Shown here in pieces: positions 37,213 to 50,797 of a stretch of DNA of 64,000 nucleotides. The notes beneath the pieces were generated by a model, which searched no databases, was not told the DNA's origin, and was given only the letters and a program-made list of their open reading frames with translations. This DNA comes from Adineta ricciae (taxonomy: Eukaryota; Rotifera; Eurotatoria; Adinetida; Adinetidae). The stretch's first letter is position 1; every line of letters starts with the position of its first letter. The stretch spans positions 62,001-126,000 of the forward strand of contig CAJNOJ010000170.1 in assembly GCA_905250025.1 (NCBI GenBank), read 5' to 3'. The position numbers and the translations under genes are program-made.

Positions 37213-37974
37213 TCAAACAGATTCATATTTGCTTCCGGGGGCTGACGATGTTCCGCGACCACAACTCAAAATAAAATTCACGCAAAATTTACATCCAGTT
37301 GTAAATAATCCGACTGTGAGTAGCCAAAACCCTGGATGTGGTAAAATTCCTAAACCTGTTTGTTTCTTGACGAATCGATTATATGAAACGCCGCCGATGA
37401 TATAAACAATTATAACAACTAGTAAAACAATAATAAAAATAATTCCACCAGAAATTCTACCTTGAACAGGACATGCATCTGCTGCTTTCACTGTTATAGC
37501 AAACTGGCAAGTTGGACCTTCGACTACGACCATTGTGCTTGGATTTTTCTGACTTTCATCACAAACGAATGTAATTTTAACTAGACGTTCTCGTCCATTA
37601 CATAACGCATTTCGAACGGTCATTAAAACTCCTGTTCCTGGTCCTTGTGAATTTTCAACAAATTCAAGATTCGGTGTTTTTCCATATCCATCAAGAAAAC
37701 CCATCGCTGATTCAAAACTGCTCGTGGCAATTCTTTCCTGGCATGCCATCATTCCCTGTGTGAATGGTGTTCCACTTTTTCCACATTTGTCTGTGGGCAC
37801 TAGTCCACACGGAGTCAACACATATCGAAATTCACCACCATCTCCTGACAGCACTAGATGATTCAGACGATTAAGATCATATTTATGCTTTCCAAATGTT
37901 TGTCGACATGAATCGAGACTGTGAATAATTTGAACAAGACTCATAAAAATCACAATATTCGATAAAACAACCAT
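37213..37974 (-). CDS. MRH-domain type-I membrane sorting receptor (M6PR/Atg27-like)
   Basis: Single-exon, 253 residues. A signal peptide (VVLSNIVIFMSLVQIIHSLD) is followed by a luminal domain with paired cysteines (SCRQTFGKHKYDL, PCGLVP, DKCGKSG, MMACQERI, ALCNGRER, FVCDES, PTCQFAI), the pattern of the mannose-6-phosphate-receptor homology fold, here ending in the CQF(A)I motif. One membrane segment follows (GGIIFIIVLLVVIIVYIIGG), then a cytosolic tail with a GILPHPGFW segment like the PHLAFW region of the cation-dependent M6P receptor, and a terminal YESV, a Yxx-hydrophobic sorting signal as in yeast Atg27. Likely role: cargo or membrane-protein sorting in the Golgi-endosome-autophagy system. 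M6PR and Atg27 are related and cannot be separated here; whether it binds sugar is unknown. Confidence 0.75.
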   Translation of the reverse strand: MVVLSNIVIFMSLVQIIHSLDSCRQTFGKHKYDLNRLNHLVLSGDGGEFRYVLTPCGLVPTDKCGKSGTPFTQGMMACQERIATSSFESAMGFLDGYGKTPNLEFVENSQGPGTGVLMTVRNALCNGRERLVKITFVCDESQKNPSTMVVVEGPTCQFAITVKAADACPVQGRISGGIIFIIVLLVVIIVYIIGGVSYNRFVKKQTGLGILPHPGFWLLTVGLFTTGCKFCVNFILSCGRGTSSAPGSKYESV

Positions 37975-38171
37975 TGCTGCTGTTGTAAAACAAAAACAGA
38001 ATAGAAAAGTGCAAGTAAAGATAACACTAACATCTTATCAAATGATAATGTGAGTCGTTCGAAGTGAGCTAAACAAATTTTATTCACAACTGTTCTCTCG
38101 TTTTCCTATGTCATTTGTCTTAAAATACAAACAATTTAAAAAAAACAAAAACAAAACAAACTCATTCGTAA

Positions 38172-39461
38172 TTAAAAACGTTCATTAAACTTATTATTAT
38201 TCATTCCTGATGATGCATTGTAATATTTCTGTTGTTGATCATATTCATATTTCAATTGAGTGAGCACATGCTCGTCATGAGGCTGATTAACATAGATTGA
38301 TAAATAGTTAAATAACTTTTGAATCAATTGATCATTCGATCGGATGTGTTTCAGATAATTTAGTTCATTGATTTTAAACTGATGAAGTTGTTCGTACAAA
38401 TATTTGAGTAGGTCTTCATATTCGAGTTCGACTTCGTTGGATAAACGTTGAGATTTCTCACATGTAGAGATTTTTGTTTGAAGTTCATCGATTGTTACGC
38501 GACATGAAGCGATTTGACGTCGAAGTTCGAGAATAAGTTCAGTTTCATTCCGATCAGATGAATGAGTTGAAGAAGAGAAAAATGGAACAAGAAGATTAAC
38601 ACGTTCACCAAGAAGAACACTTGATTGACGTTCAAAATCTTTTAATGTCATTCGACCATCTAGAATGAAATGAATATCTCGTTGCAATTCCTCAAGATGA
38701 TTCACTTTCTTACCACTATTTACTTCGGATAACTGTTCAACAAATTGCAATTCTTGTTTTTGATCGTTGAGAAAGCATTTCGGATGGAATTTTTTCAATA
38801 GATCAACTAGATCTATTAATTTAAATCTGGAATTTAACAAGGCTTGTAGAGCATCAGATGAAATATCCAATTGTTTCATTTCATCTTGTTGTTCACGTTT
38901 GCTATTTTCATACGCGACATTGTAAGTACTCTGTTGCTGTCGATGATGTCGCCGAGAGAATTTCTTTTCTCGTACTTCATTCGTCGTGGTACTATCGTTA
39001 AGGTTATTGTTATTATTTCGATTGTGATTAATGTTTTGAGAACGATGATTGTCATCGTCGTCATCCGTTGATTTATCATCGTACAGCAATTTTTGATATT
39101 CACTTGAGGATGTTGGGGGATGGAAATGGTTAACACGAAAACGAACTTGATTTGTTGCGGCAGCAGAACGAAGGAGATTAACGGCGTGTTCACGACTGAT
39201 GCCAATTGCCGATTCGTCATTGATCGAAAGAATTTGATCACCGATCTTTAATCGTCCGTCTTTTTGGGCTAAACCATTTTCAAGTAATTCTCGAATGAAT
39301 ATACCTGATTTGTGGGCTGCTCGTTTAGCACCTAAGATGCGGATTCCCAGTCCGTTTCGACTATTCGAATATACAATTAATTCTTCTGTCGTCGTCATTG
39401 ATAGAATATCATAAGAGAAGAACAGATCGGTGGGTGGAATAATAGCGCATGGCGCTGACAA
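38172..39461 (-). CDS. PDZ-domain and coiled-coil protein
   Basis: 429 residues in one exon. A PDZ domain fills about residues 28-112: NGLGIRILGAKRA as the carboxylate-binding loop (GLGI in place of GLGF), then GIFIRELLENGLAQKDGRLK and IGDQILSINDESAIG, all standard PDZ strands. Next comes a low-complexity Asn/Asp/His-rich linker, then helical segments (SRFKLIDLVDLLKKFHPKCF; ILELRRQIASCRVTIDELQT; EDLLKYLYEQLHQFKINELN) predicted as coiled coil. PDZ followed by coiled coil recalls syntaxin-binding protein 4, but there is no WW domain, so the orthology is only a possibility. A second Met (residue 22) could be the start. Likely a cytosolic scaffold that binds C-terminal peptides. Confidence 0.75.
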   Translation of the reverse strand: MSAPCAIIPPTDLFFSYDILSMTTTEELIVYSNSRNGLGIRILGAKRAAHKSGIFIRELLENGLAQKDGRLKIGDQILSINDESAIGISREHAVNLLRSAAATNQVRFRVNHFHPPTSSSEYQKLLYDDKSTDDDDDNHRSQNINHNRNNNNNLNDSTTTNEVREKKFSRRHHRQQQSTYNVAYENSKREQQDEMKQLDISSDALQALLNSRFKLIDLVDLLKKFHPKCFLNDQKQELQFVEQLSEVNSGKKVNHLEELQRDIHFILDGRMTLKDFERQSSVLLGERVNLLVPFFSSSTHSSDRNETELILELRRQIASCRVTIDELQTKISTCEKSQRLSNEVELEYEDLLKYLYEQLHQFKINELNYLKHIRSNDQLIQKLFNYLSIYVNQPHDEHVLTQLKYEYDQQQKYYNASSGMNNNKFNERF

Positions 39462-40247
39462 AATACTATGTTAATTTTAACCTTGTATGCATGCGCGCAA
39501 ATGAAGAAACATAAGAGTGAATTGAAAATCAGTCAGTCATAGATACTTTCATGTATTTCAATAGGATACAACTTCTAACAATCAGATTAACTCGTTTTTA
39601 ATTAGTTTCATTCGATTTGTCTTGTTCAAAGATTCGAAAATTTTACTAATTGATTTGTTTTTTTTTCTTAAAAAAATTATTTTTCGTTCGAAAGCTTTCA
39701 ATGTAATTCGAACAGATGGCGCTACTCTGACCCATTTTTTTTGTATGCGATGTTATTGTTATAAATCTTTATGTATGGATTCAATGAAGCAATGATACTT
39801 CAAGTCTTCCGATGCAATCGGAAATAACTGTAGAGAGTCGATTAAAATCTTGACTACAAATATTGTCTCTTGTGTGAAAAGTTTGCCTTGCGGATATCGA
39901 ATTACTCGTTTGTATTCAGCTTGAAAATGACGAGATACGTTTCGTAAACGAAAATCAGTCGAGCCGATATTGATGAAATCAATATGTATCGATAAATTGT
40001 AAATCCCATAGACAGATAGAGATGTCACTGATAGACAAAAGGTAGTATGATGATCTGACAATGCATAAAAACTGATTGGTGAATAAAATTGATGCGTTGA
40101 TTGATGAAAATGAGTCATGAAATGAAATAACTCGCCCGTTACAAACGCGCATATCAATTCATATAGAGAGATTCTAATTGCGCACTTGTTCTCGACTCAT
40201 TTCTCATTGATTTTGTTTTAAGATTAGGTACATTCATCGGTAAAAAC
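39462..40247. other. Intergenic between the PDZ gene and PRKAA
   Basis: Upstream sequence of two divergent genes. A 132-codon minus-strand ORF lies at 39759-40157 and is listed separately with low confidence. Confidence 0.5.
39759..40157 (-). CDS. Possible small protein, unknown
   Basis: 132-residue uninterrupted ORF (starts MICAFVTGELFHFMTHFHQS, ends CFIESIHKDL). Composition is Phe/His/Ile-rich without a clear signal peptide, domain or repeat. It is the longest unexplained ORF in this spacer. No homologue is recognised and no partner exon was found; chance is a real alternative. Confidence 0.25.
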   Translation of the reverse strand: MICAFVTGELFHFMTHFHQSTHQFYSPISFYALSDHHTTFCLSVTSLSVYGIYNLSIHIDFINIGSTDFRLRNVSRHFQAEYKRVIRYPQGKLFTQETIFVVKILIDSLQLFPIASEDLKYHCFIESIHKDL

Positions 40248-43341
<3,094 letters not shown>

Positions 43342-43562
43342 ATCTGAACACAAACATTTATAAATATATATATATTCTTTAATACGCATATGTATATATC
43401 TGCATTTCTCTCATTTTTGTAGCTATTTTGTAGTCGCTCTTACCCTCGTCTCTCTATTTTCATTCTCCTTGTTCATTGTTATTCGTAAGAAATCAAATAA
43501 AAATAGTGATTTGGAGGAGAAAGATTTATTTGCATAGAAAACCCTAAGAAAATGGCTTCTTT

Positions 43563-44823
43563 TTATCGACGAGATTTCGTTGAGTTCGATTTCGCGTGAG
43601 GAAAAACAAACCACGGTGGAAAATAATGTTCGCGTATACAATTCTGAGAAGGAACTGGATAATTCAAGTCATGAATAACATTTCCACCTGCCAACCAAGC
43701 AGCCCACCAACCATACGTGCCTCCTGTAACAATCGTATGTTCACAGAGCGCTAATGCAGCTAAATCATCGCCTGAGAAAAATGATTTCGGCGTGACAAAA
43801 ACATCGGAAATATGTCCGAGATTGGTTTTTACATAATCCTTATCATCGCTGGCGATTAAAAATCGGCAATTGATGTATTTTCGACGATAGTAATTCATTG
43901 AAAAAGTTAAATAATCGACGCTTGTATCAATTTTGAAAAATGTTAAAAAATCACCTCGACGGACATGCATTCCAATCCACGTTACAGGCGCTAATGGAGC
44001 AGACGGACGTGTCAATAAAGATTTCAAATATTGATGAGTAACATTATCTTTTGTGTAATTCCCTAAATCCATTGGAATATTCCAAACAGCTAAAAATCGA
44101 ATGTACACTCAACTATGAAATTAATCTGATCAGTATCAAACCTTTAAGAAGCTGTTCTACTAGTGGAACATTCGGTCTAATTGCTCCTTGATTAAATTGA
44201 AATAAATACGATATTTCGTGTCGATACTTCAAAAAATAGCCATATGCTTGGTAGAAACCAATCATTTCATATCGCGTTAGATTTTCTTTCAATGGAACTC
44301 TCAGAAGATCATCAAATAAAGTGCATGAACTATATCGACCAAATAAACCCGGTTCTTTGACAACCGAATCTCGAGTTATCAAATGAACAGGCGTCTGATT
44401 TAAATTAACCAGAAAAATTGAACGAAGATCGGTTAAGATCCATGGTGCAACGTAAAGTTCGCATTGATGAAGACGAGCCAAGCCATACGCACTAGCGAAT
44501 AAAAACATTCGATTTCCCATCGCTCCATCGGCTGTTCGAATCACAATTAAACACGAAGGTTTTTGAGCTTTACTGATCACTTTTGGTTGATATTCAGTCT
44601 CGATTACTTCACGATTGATCACCGGTAAAAACGACGATAAGATACTTCTACTTGAGAAATTTTGACTTATAACAGAAATTGGCAATGTCGGACGATTGTC
44701 TTCAAATAAAATGTAATAAATAAGAAATAAACTCGTTAATATACATGTAAAGATTGTAATGAATTTTGTGATTGTAAATCTTGATTGAATAGAATTGCAT
44801 TTACTTAATAGATAGTTCTGCAT
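43563..44823 (-). CDS. Alpha-1,2-fucosyltransferase-like enzyme (GT11)
   Basis: Golgi type-II membrane glycosyltransferase expected to add alpha-1,2-fucose from GDP-fucose to galactose-ended glycans. Two exons (44142-44823, 43563-44089; 52-bp intron) give 402 residues. A short cytosolic tail and one signal anchor (about residues 21-41, ITIFTCILTSLFLIYYILF) precede the catalytic domain. GT11 motifs: GAMGNRMFLFASAYGLAR (motif near the N-terminus), GMHVRRGDF (GDP-fucose binding, family HxRRGD), RFLIASDDKDYVK, and TGGTYGWWAAWLAGG (family GTFGYWAAYLAGG). Length and anchor position are normal. Acceptor specificity cannot be read from sequence. Confidence 0.88.
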
Positions 44824-45207
44824 TGATCAACTGAAAACACTTTTACCTTGTCACTGTAATAAGTTGAGTCTGAAAACCAATAGAATTAATTTTCGCTAGT
44901 TTTTCTTTTTTACTCGTTCTTTTTTCTTTTGCTCTCACCACGTAAAATTATGTTGAAGTCCAATGCATCGAGTTTGTGAAGAAGAAGAAGAATAACAGGA
45001 GAAAAAGGAGAAAAAAAAGAAAGAGAAATAAATGTTCTGTATTCAGTTACTAACATACATTGCCTATTCACAGAGAATGTATATAAAAGAAGTCTTTTTC
45101 TGCTTCACGGCGCTCTTCGGTCGTTGAGACAATGACTTAATGAAAAAAATAAGTAAATTAAACGATGAAAAACACTGTGACGATTTCTGATGGAAGAGAT
45201 GTGTATC
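44824..45207. other. Intergenic
   Basis: Upstream side of the fucosyltransferase gene; purine-rich low-complexity sequence near 44980-45030. Ends in the left copy (TGTGTATC, 45200-45207) of an 8-bp target duplication. Confidence 0.5.
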
Positions 45208-45735
45208 TAGTGGCGGAGCCAGGATTTTATAGGGTACTGGATCTCCGTTCGAGAGCATGGGTTCCAGTTAAAACTAATGGAGGATAATATTGGTGACAAA
45301 TGATGAGTTTCCGTCAAGTGATTTTTGCAATCGAAGTTTGCCAAAAAAATTAGCATTTTCCTGTGCCACCCCAGAAAATCTTCAATACTGTTAACAGTGT
45401 CTCATTTTTGAAAATGCTATAGAAAGATACATTAAATTTCATCGACAGATTTCAAATTTCATTCAAAAATGCATTTTTGAATGAAATTTGAAATCTGTCG
45501 ATGAAATTTGATGTACCTTTCGATAACATTTTCAAAAATGAGACACTGTTAACAGTATTGAAGATTTTCTGGTAGGGCACAGGAAAATGCTAATTTTTTT
45601 GGCAAACTTCGATTGCAAAAATCACTTGGCGGAAACTCATCATTTGTCACCAATATTATCCTCCATTAGTTTTAACTGGAACCCATGCTCTCGAACGAAG
45701 ATCCAGTACCCTATAAAATCCTGGCTCCGCCACTA
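45208..45735. mobile_element. Palindromic hAT-like foldback element (528 bp)
   Basis: Two nearly identical arms of 264 bp face each other with no spacer, centred between 45471 and 45472 on AAAATGCATTTT. The ends are TAGTGGCGGAGCCAGGAT and its complement. They are flanked by a perfect 8-bp direct repeat TGTGTATC (45200-45207 and 45736-45743). An 8-bp duplication and a TAGTG-type terminus fit the hAT superfamily (consensus YARNG). There is no transposase, so it is non-autonomous. Only a few mismatches separate the arms (for example near 45362 versus 45577), so it is young. The 101-codon ORF at 45587-45892 partly overlapping it is not considered a gene. Confidence 0.88.
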
Positions 45736-45743
45736 TGTGTATC

Positions 45744-46662
45744 CCGATGAAATTATGTTTTTCTTTATTTCTTCTTATCATCAATCCCATTGTTCTAATA
45801 CAGAACACACGTTTATATACCCCTCTCTCGATAGAAACGAAGGAAGGATAATGTTAAAGTGCACAAAAATGCATCGAAGTAGGGAAAAATAGCATGCGTA
45901 CAGCGCATGCGAAAAAGATCGTCACAAACACGTTTTCAGAGAATAGTGATCAATAAAATCCGACAAACCTGGGATTCATCAGCCTTGAGTGTTTGCTCAA
46001 CAATCGTCGATAAACATCAACTCGTACACCTAAACTTTTATCGTTACTCATTACATCTCTACTTGGTCGGTTAATTTAATCATTGTTTTTGAGAAAAATA
46101 ATTTTCATTAGTTATCCGTGAAAACCTTGATTTTTATCTCTTATCGATCGTTATTTATGGTATTTTTTGGAATACAAAGTACTTCGTATAACAAACCGCA
46201 TAGACATGCTTATTAATCGTCAAACTTTCTTTTACGAATTCTTAATCAAGATTTATTTCTTCTTTACAAATCTCTTTTTAACCGAATCTCTTCGAAAAAC
46301 GTGTTCCATCCTCGATAAAGTAGGCCTTTCTCTTTTGACAATAGTCTTTTAAATTTCTTTACAAAACCCAAATCAATCCTCCGATATTATTTCTAACCCA
46401 TGGTATTGTGTTTTATGTCATGTTTCACGCATGACTACCTCAGGTACCATGTTGTTTAACACAAAAAAGTGTAAAGAAGAAAAAAAACCGAAGCGAATAG
46501 AAAAAATACAGCGATGCATTACTACCATTATGTATCGCTCCTTATATTTCTAACATAACAAGGATTCATACATACGTCTATACGTGTAACCATACAGCGT
46601 GCGCAAAACAAAAAAATCGTGACTAGTTACCTTCAAAATAGATATTTTAACGCAAAATAATC
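45744..46662. other. Intergenic
   Basis: AT-rich upstream region of the proline-rich gene. No feature was seen. Confidence 0.5.
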
Positions 46663-47891
46663 ATGGCAAAGAAAGCCACACCAACCGATTTATCGTCTTC
46701 TGAATTCAATGAGGAAACAACGTCGTCGGATGATCAAGAGAAAACATCAACAAAGAGAAGATCGAAGAAAAATTCAGTTAAAAGTTATGTTACTGATATT
46801 TTATCAAAACGTGAAAGTGAAGATGGACAACCAGCCGATTTGGCTCAAACTGAAATTAGAATTGATTCATCATCTGATAGTTATCGAAATAATGACATCG
46901 CATCGGCATTCCGACATTATCCATCGAATCCGGAAGGCAATGTTCGAACTAATGCTCAACGACAGCAAGGACAAAGCACTAGTAGTGATGAAGAAACAGG
47001 ACGTGAATTGCCGACAGAACACGTAATTGAAAAACTTTCATATTTTTTTTTTGTTTCGAAAATCTGTTTGATGTTTTAGTCAGGTGATGCTGATGATTCA
47101 ATTGCAGAACTGAATTTAGATCCAAATCCAATTTACGAACAACGCGAAAGTGCAGAACAAGTCTATAAACAAAAAGTTTATCTACGTCAATTACAACCAC
47201 CAACGCCTCAACCAGTCGAAATTCAAGTACAAGAAGTGTTGATTAATGCTCAAACAGACAAGCCACCAATACATGTTCATGTCGGTCATCGAGCACCTCG
47301 AACCCCATCACCAATTATTATTAAAACCGCACCACCACCGCCTCCTCCACTATCCGATACAAATCAACCAGTTATTTATAATAAATACGTTCCACCACCA
47401 AAACAACCACCGCAACAGGTTAATCGTTTTTATTCAATTAATTCAGAATCGAATCGTTCATTCCTTTTAGGTCATCATTCATCGTCATCCCGATATGCCA
47501 CCCAAACCACGTGCGTATTTTTCTCTTGTTTTGCGAAATTCAAATATCTTTTCTTGAATACTAAGGTCCAATCATCGTCGAACAATGGTTACCATATAAA
47601 CCTGCACCAAAACGAATCATAAAACATTCCATACCTCGTGAAGCATTACAAACTCCTCCACCACCACATAACATCATTGTTGCTTACTCCAAACCGCGTG
47701 CAATCATTGAAGTTGAACTCGTTCGTTTACCAGTAGTCAAAATCGATCCTCAACAATATCAACAAATGACTATTAATGGTAGTCTCGATGCAATGCAATA
47801 TCCACAGTTTCAACATGAACAACAATATTTTTCGAGAAACCGACCAGCACGATCAGCTAGTAGTTCCGATCAGATTAATTGGCGTATTTGA
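46663..47891 (+). CDS. Proline-rich protein with PIIV/IIIK motifs, unknown function
   Basis: Four exons (46663-47022, 47080-47418, 47471-47510, 47566-47891) join in phase to 354 residues. The N-terminal 120 residues are Ser/Glu/Lys-rich and disordered. The second half holds spaced hydrophobic-proline phrases: PPIHVHVGHRAPRTPSPIII, VIYNKYVPPPKQPP, VIIHRHPDMPPKPR, GPIIVEQWLPYKPAPKRIIK, NIIVAYSKPRAIIEVELVRL, then PVVKIDPQQYQQM. Such alternating beta-strand and proline phrases (I/V-I-x-E-x-W..P..P) resemble articulin/alveolin-type cytoskeletal repeats, but I cannot name a family. No signal peptide or membrane segment. AATAAA at 47899-47904 begins only eight bases after the stop. Confidence 0.7.
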
Positions 47892-48526
47892 AAATTTCAA
47901 TAAATTAGCTTCATTTCAGTAAAAAAAAAACACAAGAAAATCTTTCAGCGACAGTAGCTTACGTTCTATATTCCACTGATACGATAGTTGAACTCGATTT
48001 AATTTGCTGCAGAACAGAGTCAAAGTAATATATTATCGATTGTCGTAATGATAGACTCATACGGTAACATGTGCTTTCATAATTATCTTGATATCCTTTA
48101 ACGCTTGACTTCTCGACGGTCGAAAACAGAGGCAATGATGTTGCGCAAAAAAATATATGCAAAATGAGCGAAAGTTTCGACACATTAGTTAAATTTTCCA
48201 AACATAGAACGAAAACTAACAAATTTTCAGAATGATTCGGTCACCAATATTTTCTTATTCATTGCGGTAACTGATTACACCGTTCTCTTCCGTCTAGTTC
48301 ATTTTTTTCTCCTCATTGGACACGAATATTTTCTCCTTTATTCGTTTACTAAAGCGAATAAAATCATGTTTTTATGATTTTATTTTTTCCCTACATTGAC
48401 AAATAAATTTCAGTTCGTAAAGACGCGTCCATTCGATGACGCATAACGTCGATTCTTCGTTGAATTTTGTCGAAAAAGATATTCTTAGATTTTATTAATA
48501 AAAAAATTCATTTAGTTATAAAAGAA
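47892..48526. other. Intergenic between convergent genes
   Basis: 3' flanks of the proline-rich gene (plus) and the AADAC-like gene (minus). Short ORFs without motifs. Confidence 0.5.
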
Positions 48527-50010
48527 TTAAAGATTTTCCTTTAAATATTTCGCAATATCATTAAGCATTGTATGAGCGATATTCAATTCGAATAGACCAT
48601 CTAAGAAAGTTAAAGAACCGTGAAATGTATTATCGAAGTGATGGTGAACGACTTTCACTCCATTTGCTTTCAATCGACCTGCATAAATAAATCCTTCGTC
48701 TCTCAATCGATCATGATCAACAGTTAATACATATGTTGGTGGTAATTTAGCTAAATCGGAATCATCGACTAACAATGGAGAAATATCGCGATGTAAAACC
48801 AATTTCGCATTTTTAATCAACTCAGCATTGCCTTCCATTTCATCCGAAATCGGTTCTTTGTAAACTTGTCGATATTTCTTCGGAATGAATGACCAATCAA
48901 CATATTTACGATAGGTTTTTCGTTGTTCAAGACTTGTATGATTATTAGCGAGAATATCATCGCTAATACTTTTACCGGTGTACAACTCGAGAACTTGTCC
49001 ACCTCGTCCAAAATGAAAGATATGTAAAGCTGGTGTTAAATACGATGGAACCATGAGGTCAAAGAACTGAACGACAGGATAGATCAAGACTTGAAGACGA
49101 GGACGGATTTCACTAATTGATTCACTTGCAAATCGCATAGCGATAACAGCAGCGAGATTTCCACCTGTAAATAACAAACAATGAAGAACAAATGATTGTG
49201 TCTGAGAATACAAACCAGCTGAATCGCCTGATATGGCAATACGTTGAGCATCGATATGAAACTTTTTTGCATTGTTTGTATTGAGAAAGTATTTGGTTAC
49301 TTTCATACAATCATCAAGTCCGGCAGGAAAATGATGTTCAGGTGCAAGACGATATCTTTCAGAAAAGCATTGAATACTCATACAACATTATGATTTAACT
49401 TACTCAACAGAGATAATGATAAAACCAGTTTGTCGAGCTAAATCTCGTGTTATTGGATGATGTGTATCTAAAATCAAATCGATCCTATCAAAGTTCAAAT
49501 AAATAAAACATTCACTGACCAACTGAACCCATATAAAATGCTCCTCCGTGATAGAAGATAACCGCTGGCAAAAATTTTGTTTTCTCATTTTTGAAATTAA
49601 TTGGAGAATAAATTCGTACAGGTACTCCTTCAATAGTTGTATCCCGAATCTATTTTGATAAATCTTATCTGAATACATATCACAGATAGAAGTTGTTTTA
49701 CTTCTATATCCGTAATGATTTCTGCCGGTTTTAGTTTCTTCAAAATCAAACCACTATTTCGTTGAATATACCAAGCAGGTGGAAAACCAAACGTTTCGGA
49801 TACTTTGCCCTGAATATCGAGATGTAATAATCCAACGACTGTGAAACATATCACACTTACGACAAAACCGATTAGTTTCATTGCGGCACTAAGCAAACGA
49901 ATACGATCCATTTGTTCAACACCTTCACTGTTTGGTACATAATATAAATATCCGAATAAACCGGCGAGAATAGTACCAAAAAGTGCTAAACTTGAAAGCT
50001 TTCGACCCAT
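48527..50010 (-). CDS. Arylacetamide deacetylase/neutral cholesterol ester hydrolase-like serine hydrolase
   Basis: ER type-II membrane alpha/beta-hydrolase of the AADAC/NCEH1 (hormone-sensitive-lipase-like) family that cleaves acyl esters or amides. Five exons (49702-50010, 49520-49649, 49404-49467, 49216-49355, 48527-49164) give 426 residues in phase. An N-terminal hydrophobic anchor (SLALFGTILAGLFGYLYYV), perhaps with a second hydrophobic stretch at about residues 44-65, is followed by the oxyanion motif FYHGGAFYMGS, DTHHPITRDLA, YRLAPEHHFPAGLDDC, the nucleophile elbow GDSAGGNLAA (split by an intron), the acid VDHDRLRDEG and the base FHGSLTF. The Ser-Asp-His triad is complete, so it is expected to be active. 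Substrate is unknown. Confidence 0.9.
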
Positions 50011-50797
50011 GTTTTAACAAGGTAATGTCTACGATAGTTGATGCTATAAAGTGAAAAGAAAAATTCTGCACGTGTATGAAATGAAAAGAAAGCAAATATT
50101 TGTATGGTCTTTAACTTATATTCACTCTGTCGAGAACTTTTCATACGTTCTTGTTACGAAAAAGGCAAAGTTTAAAGATTTATTTGATTTCGAACGAACG
50201 TTGAAAACTTAAGGTTAATGTTGTTATTTGGTCTTTGTCATATTCCATGTCAAAAGACAAACAAAACTTTTCCTCGGAATGTACATTTAACTATTTTGAA
50301 CAATTTAGTTTGATTGAAAGAAAGGATCGAGAATGCTCATTAAATTAAGATTTCAAAACATGTTTTGCTTTCATTGTGATATCCAACGATTACCATAAAT
50401 CGATATCTATTCATCGAAAATTGCGATCTAGGCAACTGCATGCATCGAAGAAGACGAAGAAGAAGAACAGGAGAAAAAGAAAAGAGATAAACGGGTTGTA
50501 CATTCATCGTTCTCTATCAAATTCAGTTTTTACCCATTTTCTATTGTGCGGAGGCAGTACAAGGTCAGTCTCAGTAATGTCCGACGACACTGATCGGTTG
50601 TGTTTTTCTCTCTTTATGATACGTCCGTCATGAATGTTCGTTACAGCAAGATAGATATATAGTCGTTCATTCCAGTCGACGGACGAATTTGTGCACATTC
50701 GCACATTTTTTTTCATCGAAAGATGGATCGATTTCTAATGAATGTCTTATATTTTATTTTTAGTTTTGTATAGTAATAACTTCGTTTTTGTCGATAA
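50011..50797. other. Divergent intergenic region between AADAC-like and Argonaute genes
   Basis: Holds the promoters of both genes. Small ORFs on both strands (50376-50716) mirror each other and lack motifs. Confidence 0.5.

Noticed and set aside
45587-45892. 101-codon plus-strand ORF
   Set aside because: More than half lies in the right arm of the palindromic element; no transposase or other motif.
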